In this document: positions 1 through 5,205 of the stretch, one piece after another
How positions within the stretch are numbered: position 1 is the stretch's first letter
Layout: each line of letters begins with the position of its first letter
NCBI GenBank assembly: GCA_018304205.1
Contig: JAGVWR010000059.1
Coordinates: forward strand, 1 to 5,300
Direction: 5' to 3'
Length of the DNA: 5,300 nt
Source: Candidatus Pacearchaeota archaeon
Lineage (GTDB): Archaea; Nanobdellota; Nanobdellia; Pacearchaeales; GW2011-AR1
The notes under the pieces: model-generated
The model's input: only the letters and a program-made list of their open reading frames with translations
What the model was told of the DNA's origin: nothing
The model's database searches: none
Position numbers and translations under genes: made by a program

Positions 1-731
1 AAAATTTGACTCTTGATTCTTTGAAACATCCTGAATTTTTTGAAGAATTTGAGGGAGTATCTGGAGAAAAAATAGCTAATCTTGATCTTGTACTTGTGGC
101 CCCAAGACATTTATTTAGAATGCCTTATTCATTACATGAGAAAACCTGTCTTTCTAGCGTCGTTATAAGTAAATCTGAAATTGATGAATTTATACCTAAA
201 TATGCAGACCCTTTGAAAGTAAATATCAGAGAATACCTCCCCAGCAATCTAAAGGAAGAAGCAAAGAATTTACTTTTTTCTGCTTTGGACTGGAAAAAAA
301 CACAAGTTAAACAGGACGAACAAATTGAAAAGAAAAAGTATGCGAACTATGAAAAATATGATAAAATAGACCTTTCTGGGTTTACTGAAGATATGTTTCC
401 AGTACCTATCAAAAAACTACTGAAAGGTGTTGAGGACGGGAGAAAAAGGGCACTGTTTATTCTTATAACTTTTTTAAGAAGTTTAAATTTCTCTCCCGAA
501 TACATAAATGGAAAAGTTAGGGAATGGAATAATAAAAACAAGCAACCATTAAAAGAAGGTTATGTGAAAAGCCAGATAGACTGGCATTTAAAACAAAAGA
601 AAAAAATCCTCCCTCCAAATTATGATAATGATGCATTTTACAAAGATTTGGGATTAATCGAAGGTAAACAGAATGTTAAAAACCCTATTGTTGAAGTTGT
701 AAGAAAATTAAGAAATAGACAAAATCAATAA
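1..731 (+). CDS. DNA primase, archaeal/eukaryotic type, C-terminal part (5' end outside window)
   Basis: The frame is open to the left edge, so the TTG at 6 is not a credible start and the gene is 5'-truncated by the window. Counting from that TTG, residues 33-47 (PRHLFRMPYSLHEKT) resemble the conserved SLH-KT region after the catalytic core of the primase small subunit (PriS). Residues 131-205 (FPVPIKKLL, GRKRALFILITFLRSL, a helical stretch, then KKKILPPN) resemble the helical C-terminal domain of the large subunit (PriL). The order suggests the fused single-chain primase known from some DPANN archaea such as Nanoarchaeum. Such a protein would make RNA/DNA primers for replication. In relatives I recall, this domain carries cysteines near FPPC, PPNC and further downstream; here the matching places hold V/P, Y206 and I218, and the only Cys in the visible part is C48. 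The fold assignment is from remembered motifs. It could instead be a primase-polymerase paralogue. Confidence 0.72.
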   Translation, partial: NLTLDSLKHPEFFEEFEGVSGEKIANLDLVLVAPRHLFRMPYSLHEKTCLSSVVISKSEIDEFIPKYADPLKVNIREYLPSNLKEEAKNLLFSALDWKKTQVKQDEQIEKKKYANYEKYDKIDLSGFTEDMFPVPIKKLLKGVEDGRKRALFILITFLRSLNFSPEYINGKVREWNNKNKQPLKEGYVKSQIDWHLKQKKKILPPNYDNDAFYKDLGLIEGKQNVKNPIVEVVRKLRNRQNQ

Positions 732-748
732 ATCCTTTTACTAAGGAT
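732..748 (+). terminator. Small hairpin just after the primase stop codon
   Basis: ATCCTT and AAGGAT form a 6-bp stem with a 5-base loop (TTACT), starting at the first base after the stop. No clear T-run follows, so it is a weak terminator candidate. Chance is plausible in AT-rich DNA. Confidence 0.25.
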
Positions 749-770
749 ATTACAAAAATTCCAGAACATT

Positions 771-778
771 TTTAAATA
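771..778 (+). promoter_or_regulatory. TATA box of the first surface-protein gene
   Basis: TTTAAATA, a close match to the archaeal TATA consensus, begins 28 bases before the ATG at 799. Archaeal transcription starts about 25 bases after the box, so the mRNA would begin at or within a few bases of the start codon. An AGGA at 789-792 looks like a ribosome binding site but would probably lie upstream of the transcript. Confidence 0.55.
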
Positions 779-798
779 TCTTAAACATAGGAATTAAC

Positions 799-1893
799 AT
801 GAAAAGGGGATTGATTGGTCTATTAATTTTTACATTTGTTTCTGTTTTAATGGTGGGAGTTGTTTTCGCGGTAAACGAAACAAACTCAAGTTCGTCTAGC
901 ACATCTAGTACAAGTAGTACAAGTAGTTCAAGTTCTTCAAATTTAAACAGCGGAGATGCTGTTGATAGAGGTTATGCTTGCTTAGAGGATCAAATAAAAG
1001 ATAAGACCTCGCTGTCTTTACAGGAAGCAATTTTTTCTACTCTTGCAGTTGGAAAGAAAGCAAATCTTGAGAAAATAATCACAGATAATAAAAGGTCGAA
1101 CGAGGAATGCTGGCCTAAAGAAGGATGCAAATTAAAAGATACTGCACAAGTTTTACTTACTTACAATAGAATTGGAACAAATACTGATAAAATTGAACAA
1201 TGGATTCTTTCAAAAAATGCTACTGCTACGGATTTAAACTGGTATTTGGAAATTGACGTACAAAATCATGTCTCGAGCCAGTGTACTATTACATATGATG
1301 GAAGCGATAAGAAAATACAAATTAAGGACGATATGAAATTAAGTGGTAATCCTGGATCATGTTTGACTATAACCAGTTCTGGATATTGGCTTAGAATAAA
1401 AGACAATTGTTTAGATAAAACCTTCTCGGTTTCATGTGACCAAGATTTTATCACCACATTGCTTTATGAGAAGAGCAGCGGAGGAACAATCTATGTTTCT
1501 TCAGAAACTCACTCAGCTGCTTCTTTAGGAAAGACAGAGGAAAAAGTTAATGCTCAATGCCTTAAATCTGGAACGGTTTGTGATTATGAAGGAACTCTCT
1601 GGAGTGCGCTTGCATTACAAAAATTAGGAAATGATATCTCTAAATTTAAAGTTTACCTAGTTGCTTTAGCAGAAGATAATAAAAGATTTTTCCCAAGTTC
1701 TTTCTTATATTTATTGTATGGATTAGAAGATCAATATTCTGAAACTATTCAAAGCCAAAAGCAGGGACAATATTGGCAACAGGCAGGGACTCCATACAGC
1801 AGATTTTATGATACTAGTTTAGGCATGCTTGCTTTAAGCTCTTCAAGTTCTGGAGAGTTTGAGATGCTGGGGGAGTTATTTCTTATGATTTAG
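799..1893 (+). CDS. Secreted alpha/alpha-toroid-like protein, N-terminal part of a frame-broken gene
   Basis: Starts at an ATG placed correctly behind a TATA box. Residues 1-24 are a signal peptide (KR, then a hydrophobic core, likely cleavage after VFA), so the product is exported. Residues 30-47 are a pure Ser/Thr linker. The body contains repeats such as C104-W-P-x3-GC and DTAQVLLTY (114-122), then FYDTSLGMLAL near 337-347. These look like helical repeats of the prenyltransferase/squalene-cyclase alpha/alpha-toroid fold. I recall DPANN surface proteins of this build, but I see no catalytic site and would not call it an enzyme. Ten or so cysteines suggest disulfides outside the cell. The frame ends at TAG 1891-1893, after eight or nine residues that look out of frame (from about M356). 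The real continuation is in the -1 frame from 1863. Joined through E355, the protein would be about 588 residues. The toroid seems to lack its last helix, so a larger internal deletion is also possible. Confidence 0.8.
   Translation: MKRGLIGLLIFTFVSVLMVGVVFAVNETNSSSSSTSSTSSTSSSSSSNLNSGDAVDRGYACLEDQIKDKTSLSLQEAIFSTLAVGKKANLEKIITDNKRSNEECWPKEGCKLKDTAQVLLTYNRIGTNTDKIEQWILSKNATATDLNWYLEIDVQNHVSSQCTITYDGSDKKIQIKDDMKLSGNPGSCLTITSSGYWLRIKDNCLDKTFSVSCDQDFITTLLYEKSSGGTIYVSSETHSAASLGKTEEKVNAQCLKSGTVCDYEGTLWSALALQKLGNDISKFKVYLVALAEDNKRFFPSSFLYLLYGLEDQYSETIQSQKQGQYWQQAGTPYSRFYDTSLGMLALSSSSSGEFEMLGELFLMI
886..939 (+). repeat. Ser/Thr low-complexity tract with 9-base repeats
   Basis: Codons for residues 30-47 of the first surface protein are all Ser or Thr, built largely from repeats of the form AGTACAAGT. 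It is probably a flexible, possibly O-glycosylated, linker between the signal peptide and the folded domain. Such tracts can change length by slippage. Confidence 0.75.
1863..1893 (+). other. Frame junction in the first surface-protein gene
   Basis: Both frames are open only from 1863 to 1893, so the switch must lie here. Adding one G at GAG|AT (1861-1865) would give F-E-D-A-G-G. Adding one G to the GGGGG run at 1869-1873 would give M-L-G-G. A -1 slip of GGG within that run would have the same effect as the latter. No X-XXY-YYZ heptamer is present in the upstream frame. Confidence 0.65.
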
Positions 1894-2564
1894 ATTGTCC
1901 TAGATTCGGTGAATTTTGTTGTTCGGTAAATATTCAAGAGTTAACCTGCGCTGAACAAAATGGAAGAGTCTGCCCAAGTAATCAAGAATGTAGTGGCAGT
2001 GTATTGCCTTCTGTTGAAGGAAGCTGTTGTGTTGGAACATGCCAAGAAATCGAAGTTGAAGAAACTTGTGTTATCTTTGGAGGAATTTGTAGATCAAGTT
2101 GCTTTGAAGGAGAAGAGGAAGGTTCTGAAGTTTGTTCTGGAGGAGATGTTTGTTGTCAGGAAGTGATTGCTCCAAGTAAGGGAATATCAATATGGATTTG
2201 GATAGTGATCTTGGCAATATTAATTTTATTAGTTCTTATTGCCTTATATTATAGAAACAAACTAAGAATATTATGGTATCGGTGGAGAGGTGGCGCTAGT
2301 GTTAAACCTGTTGAAAGAAGAGGTCCACCTGGAGGAGCAGGGTTTACTCCTCCAGTTAGGCCTATGCAAAGACCCGGATTTATGTTTGGAAGACAACCAA
2401 TGAGACCTAATCCTGCAATGCAGAGACCAACTCCGCCCCCTCCAAGACCTGTAGCTCCGTCTAGACCCGCTAGTGTATCTAAATCCGCGCCTTCTAAAGT
2501 AAATCCTTCTAAAGATAGTGAATTTGAAGAGACTATGAAAAAATTAAGAGAAATGAGCAAGTAA
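1863..2564 (+). CDS. Cys-rich module, membrane anchor and Pro/Arg-rich tail: C-terminal part of the first surface protein
   Basis: The frame is open from 1863 (after TGA at 1860-1862) with no ATG or GTG to begin it. The first start-like codon is a TTG at 2004, in the middle of a Cys motif, so this is best read as the continuation of the gene that starts at 799. In order it holds: D-A-G-G and C-x6-CC (1896-1922); the module C-x7-C-x5-C-x11-CC-x3-C (1947-2042), which ends GSCCVGTC; a second Cys cluster (to 2156); one membrane helix (2184-2252, rich in I, L, W); and a cytoplasmic tail of about 100 residues rich in P, R, M and S (2253-2561). The positive RNK and YRWR after the helix fit an inside tail. 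Together with the upstream ORF it makes a type I membrane protein. The Cys module recurs in the gene ending at 4641. Whether the live cell makes a joined product is unknown. Confidence 0.72.
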   Translation, partial: DAGGVISYDLDCPRFGEFCCSVNIQELTCAEQNGRVCPSNQECSGSVLPSVEGSCCVGTCQEIEVEETCVIFGGICRSSCFEGEEEGSEVCSGGDVCCQEVIAPSKGISIWIWIVILAILILLVLIALYYRNKLRILWYRWRGGASVKPVERRGPPGGAGFTPPVRPMQRPGFMFGRQPMRPNPAMQRPTPPPPRPVAPSRPASVSKSAPSKVNPSKDSEFEETMKKLREMSK

Positions 2565-2571
2565 ATAGATT

Positions 2572-2579
2572 TTTAAATT
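2572..2579 (+). promoter_or_regulatory. TATA box of the gene at 2599
   Basis: TTTAAATT begins 27 bases before the ATG, in the 34-base gap after the previous stop. The spacing matches the other genes here and predicts a leaderless transcript. Confidence 0.5.
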
Positions 2580-2598
2580 ACCTTTAAACCTTTCTTTT

Positions 2599-3492
2599 AT
2601 GCAACTTAAAGATAACTGTATAGTAAAGAATAAATTGCTTAGATTTGAACATTTAGAATATTGTTTAGCTTGGAGAAATTTAATTAATCCAAATAGAAGA
2701 AATATTAACGTCATGTACCGCGCTATTGGACCAGACTTGGCGACTGTTTTACTTACAACAGATGCGACTAAAATAGTTGGGATAGACACTCACCCACCAA
2801 CATTTAAGAGAATGAAGAAAGTTATTAGAAATTTTGATAATTTAGAAAATCCAAATTATCTTAAGAATTTTACATCTGACGAATTGAAATTGCGTTTTGA
2901 TTATAACTACGACTTTTTAAAGACAGTTTTTAAAAACGATATAAGAAGGAGGAGAATTGATTCGTACTGGGACTGCAGAGTTATTGAAAGCTGGTCAATA
3001 GATAGATGTTTGGGAATAGAACTCAAGAAACTAGGCTTAAAAAAAGACGAAGTTAAATTAGATGAACGAAAGGGCGACCTTTTTCTAACATTTAATTGGG
3101 GATTAACACCTGAAGAAGTAAAAGAAAGAGGAGTACATTATGTTAAATTTTTCAGATCATCTTTTGATACTAATAATAAAATTGATTTAGCGTCGTTTAA
3201 TGGATTTTATGAAAAGTGTTCCATAGGTGCAGATTATAGGAATTTTTTTGAAGTAATAACTGATGAATTTAAAGTTGGATCTTTTGTATTAACGGGAAGC
3301 TTTGGACAAACAAGAATAGCACAAATAAAAAATAAATTACAAAGAAGATATTTTCTTGGACAAGATTTCGAAAAAATTGAGATTGATGATAAATATGCTG
3401 CCGCCATGATAGAAGTCCGTAAAAGAAGTCCTCCATTTGAAAAGTATTATGGGTGGGAATTAGATGGAATGAAGAGAGTTAGAAAAGCATAA
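2599..3492 (+). CDS. Hypothetical protein, possible Rossmann/methyltransferase-like fold
   Basis: I do not recognise this gene as a named family. The 297-residue product has no signal peptide and no membrane helix, so it should be cytosolic. Residues 38-63 (from VMYRAIGPDLATVLL to KIVGID) look like a first beta strand, a glycine turn, a helix and a second strand ending in Asp63. That layout is typical of class I S-adenosylmethionine-binding Rossmann domains, although the usual GxGxG is reduced to a single Gly44. A second strand-like segment, VGSFVLTGSFGQ, lies in the C-terminal third. The middle is rich in charged residues, with an RRRR cluster (about 116-119). The ATG is supported by a TATA box 27 bases upstream. 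It lies between two surface-protein genes but has its own promoter, so the link may be only positional. The methyltransferase idea is a weak inference and needs a structure or profile comparison. Confidence 0.8.
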   Translation: MQLKDNCIVKNKLLRFEHLEYCLAWRNLINPNRRNINVMYRAIGPDLATVLLTTDATKIVGIDTHPPTFKRMKKVIRNFDNLENPNYLKNFTSDELKLRFDYNYDFLKTVFKNDIRRRRIDSYWDCRVIESWSIDRCLGIELKKLGLKKDEVKLDERKGDLFLTFNWGLTPEEVKERGVHYVKFFRSSFDTNNKIDLASFNGFYEKCSIGADYRNFFEVITDEFKVGSFVLTGSFGQTRIAQIKNKLQRRYFLGQDFEKIEIDDKYAAAMIEVRKRSPPFEKYYGWELDGMKRVRKA

Positions 3493-3507
3493 TATTTATA
3501 TTATGCT
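3486..3507. promoter_or_regulatory. Perfect inverted repeat over stop codon and TATA box
   Basis: AGCATAATAT and ATATTATGCT are exact reverse complements separated by TT. The repeat covers the stop of the upstream gene (3490-3492) and the TATA box of the next one. It could be an operator for a dimeric regulator or an RNA hairpin ending the upstream transcript. The TATA core itself accounts for some of the symmetry, but not for the outer AGCAT/ATGCT. Confidence 0.5.
3495..3502 (+). promoter_or_regulatory. TATA box of the second surface-protein gene
   Basis: TTTATATT begins 29 bases before the ATG at 3524 and sits in the centre of a perfect inverted repeat. The spacing again predicts a leaderless message. 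Confidence 0.5.
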
Positions 3508-3523
3508 AAAGTTTGATTAATTT

Positions 3524-4333
3524 ATGAAAAAAGTTTTGATAATTATTTTTTTGATTGTATTTGCGCTTTTTGTTTTACCTAACGCTCTTGCAATAACAAC
3601 TGATTTGCAAGATGATTATGCAAGAAGCGAAAGTATGATAATTCAAATTACTGGAAGTATACTGGAGGGTATAAACAAAAATCAAGTCGAATTTTCAAGA
3701 GGAAATGTTTTGGTTTCTTTGGATTATGATATTAAGAAGATAAACGGAAATTGGTATGTTTGGGCTATAGCCCCTTCTAATGAGGGAAATTATACTTTTA
3801 TGCTGAAGAACATAGCTACAACCGAACTTGGAAAACCCGCAATTATAACATTTGAGCAAAACTTTTCAGTCAATAAAAATTTAATTTCTTATTATATTAA
3901 ACCTGGATTTATATCTACGAGCGAGGATTTTCAAATTGATGTTTATCTTAATAGAGACGAGCCTATAGAAATTAGTGTAAATTATATTGAAGAATGGACC
4001 GAAGTACTTAATCCTGGAAAAAATACTATCGACTTTTCCGTTTCTGAAATTATTGGAAAACAAATGATTAATATAATGGTGGGAGATTATTCTATTCCTG
4101 CTTATATAGATGGAAAAGGAAAGGAAGAAACTGTTGTTTTACCAGATGTAAGATTTAAACCTAGAAGAATAGATCGCATTTTATACGTCGGGAGTGAAAT
4201 ACCTAATTATCCTTTTTATATCATTAATTCTGGAAATGAAAAAATAGATTTTGAATTAGAATTTGATAAAGATTTATTTATTCTAGATCCTGAAATAGAT
4301 TCTATAGTTATTGAACCTGGACAGAAAACATAA
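3524..4333 (+). CDS. Secreted beta-rich (Ig-like) surface protein, N-terminal part of a frame-broken gene
   Basis: ATG start behind a TATA box. Residues 1-23 form a signal peptide (MKK, long I/L/F/V core, cleavage likely after ALA). The rest is rich in alternating hydrophobic and polar residues typical of beta-sandwich domains. The last part, with YVGSEIPNYPFYIINSGNEK followed by DLFILDPE and IVIEPGQK, resembles archaeal surface Ig-like or NEW3-like domains. No enzyme motif is visible, and the ectodomain has no cysteine. The frame ends at TAA 4331-4333, one residue after K268. One additional base in the AAAA run at 4325-4328 would join it to the downstream frame as Q-K-N-I-S-E-E-S, giving a protein of about 372 residues. 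Related proteins I recall have more sequence before the anchor, so a larger out-of-frame deletion cannot be excluded. The function is unknown; a structural or adhesion role at the cell surface is a guess. Confidence 0.78.
   Translation: MKKVLIIIFLIVFALFVLPNALAITTDLQDDYARSESMIIQITGSILEGINKNQVEFSRGNVLVSLDYDIKKINGNWYVWAIAPSNEGNYTFMLKNIATTELGKPAIITFEQNFSVNKNLISYYIKPGFISTSEDFQIDVYLNRDEPIEISVNYIEEWTEVLNPGKNTIDFSVSEIIGKQMINIMVGDYSIPAYIDGKGKEETVVLPDVRFKPRRIDRILYVGSEIPNYPFYIINSGNEKIDFELEFDKDLFILDPEIDSIVIEPGQKT
4315..4333 (+). other. Frame junction in the second surface-protein gene
   Basis: The upstream frame is open to 4333 and the downstream frame opens at 4315, so the switch lies in these 19 bases. 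Losing one A from an original AAAAA would explain it exactly. A -1 slip would move Lys-AAA onto GAA or Thr-ACA onto AAC, neither a good re-pairing, so a programmed shift is less convincing here than an indel. Confidence 0.65.
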
Positions 4334-4641
4334 GTGAAGAATCTGTGCCTTACCTTGATGAAAACTTTTCAGAAACCCAGGGATATTATTGTTCTGAATT
4401 AAATGGCAAACAATGTAAAACTGATGAACTATGTGGCGTTTCTGAAATATCTAGCTTGGATGGAAGTTGCTGTGTTGGAACATGCAGCGTCGAGAGAAAA
4501 AGGAGCAAAACCTGGATTGGACTTTTAATTGCTGCAATAGTAATAATTATAATTTTATTACTGTGGCTTAAATATAAGAGAACTAAGGGCGATAAAAATC
4601 CTCTTGGAACTAGAGTAAAGGAGCTTGAGAGAAGACCTTAA
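4327..4641 (+). CDS. Cys module and membrane anchor: C-terminal part of the second surface protein
   Basis: Open from 4315. The first start-like codon is GTG at 4345, with no TATA box or ribosome binding site at a sensible distance, so I treat it as the continuation of the gene at 3524. It encodes a short acidic stretch (ISEESVPYLDEN), then C-x7-C-x5-C-x11-CC-x3-C (4387-4485) ending in DGSCCVGTC. A basic RKRSK follows, then one membrane helix (about 4513-4572, W-I-G-L-L then mostly I/L) and a short basic tail (KYKRTKGDKN to ERRP). Module and anchor are the same as in the gene ending at 2564, including a 15-base identical stretch (TGTGTTGGAACATGC at 2028 and 4471). If read alone from GTG it would be a 98-residue protein without a signal peptide. 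The stop TAA overlaps the stop of the convergent gene. Confidence 0.72.
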   Translation, partial: NISEESVPYLDENFSETQGYYCSELNGKQCKTDELCGVSEISSLDGSCCVGTCSVERKRSKTWIGLLIAAIVIIIILLLWLKYKRTKGDKNPLGTRVKELERRP

Positions 4642-5156
4642 TTTTTCTTTGTTTTTTTCTTAGTTTTCTTTGATTTATCATCTTTTTTTGGTTTTTCGTC
4701 TTTGTTTGGAATTTGTGGGGGAGTGGTTATTTTTTTGTAAAGTTCTGGATCTAGAACTTTTACTCTTTCTAGCAAAAAGTTTCTTTCAGCTACTACATTT
4801 TTTGCAATTGCATCATAACTATGTAGCCTAGCAATTAATTTGTTTCCTAGATCATTTAAATCAAAATTTGAAAGAGAGAATTTTTCAGGATTTATTATTT
4901 CTATATGTGAAGGCATATAACCGAAGATTATTCCAAAATAATTGCCCATATTCTCTAGTTCGGCTGTAACTTCTGCAAATGCTGTAAAAAGATCATCGGA
5001 ATCTTTTATCGGAACTGGATCGTTATATTTTTTCTCCAACAATTTAACTCCCTTTTCTGATCCTAATTTAACAACTAAAGTATTAAGCGCTTCTTTTACG
5101 TGGTCTGCTGGCCTGCCCATTATTTCAATCACCAATACTACTTGCAATTTATCCAT
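4638..5156 (-). CDS. Hypothetical protein, DPANN-type, Lys-rich C-terminus
   Basis: A 172-residue protein with ATG at 5156-5154, supported by a TATA-like box 29 bases upstream. There is no signal peptide or membrane helix, so it is likely cytosolic. The N-terminus (QVVLVIEIMGRP, residues 5-16) is a beta strand with a conserved-looking turn. After a helix and a variable part comes FGIIFGYMPSHIEIINPE (74-91), and then two amphipathic helices with RLHSYDAIAKN (110-120). I recall near-identical motifs in uncharacterised proteins of Woesearchaeota-like genomes, with no function assigned. Residues 152-171 contain 12 lysines and few hydrophobics, which would be a disordered, possibly nucleic-acid- or membrane-binding tail. 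The gene is tail-to-tail with the surface-protein gene, sharing TTAA as both stops. Confidence 0.85.
   Translation of the reverse strand: MDKLQVVLVIEIMGRPADHVKEALNTLVVKLGSEKGVKLLEKKYNDPVPIKDSDDLFTAFAEVTAELENMGNYFGIIFGYMPSHIEIINPEKFSLSNFDLNDLGNKLIARLHSYDAIAKNVVAERNFLLERVKVLDPELYKKITTPPQIPNKDEKPKKDDKSKKTKKKTKKN
4642..4669 (+). terminator. T-rich tract after the second surface-protein gene
   Basis: Immediately after the TAA come TTTTT and TTTTTTT runs with few other bases. Archaeal transcription often ends in such U-tracts without a hairpin. The same DNA is the Lys-codon tail of the opposing gene, so the composition may come from that coding instead. Confidence 0.4.
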
Positions 5157-5177
5157 TTTTATTACAAGAAATATTGG

Positions 5178-5185
5178 TTTTTAAA
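5178..5185 (-). promoter_or_regulatory. TATA-like box of the hypothetical gene on the minus strand
   Basis: Read on the minus strand it is TTTAAAAA, with its first base 29 positions upstream of the ATG. The distance equals that of the plus-strand genes, which supports both the box and the chosen start. Confidence 0.45.
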
Positions 5186-5205
5186 GGTTGAGATATTATT
5201 TCAAT

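Noticed and set aside
886..939. Short tandem repeats as a CRISPR array
   Set aside because: The repeats are 9 bases, in frame and encode a Ser/Thr linker; there are no spacers.
1960..2166. Open frame of 68 codons inside the Cys-rich region
   Set aside because: It overlaps the frame that encodes the six-Cys module and membrane helix. Its own translation shows no recognisable domain and has no promoter.
2249..2560. Minus-strand open frame of 103 codons opposite the Pro/Arg tail
   Set aside because: Its Gly/Leu-rich translation is the mirror of the Pro/Arg codons on the plus strand; no promoter or conserved motif.
4323..4330. Programmed -1 frameshift signal in the second surface gene
   Set aside because: No X-XXY-YYZ heptamer is present, and Lys-AAA would have to re-pair with GAA. 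A lost A is simpler, so I list only the junction and not a recoding signal.
4942..5184. Plus-strand open frame of 80 codons opposite the hypothetical gene
   Set aside because: The minus-strand gene has a promoter at the right distance and recognisable motifs; this frame has neither.
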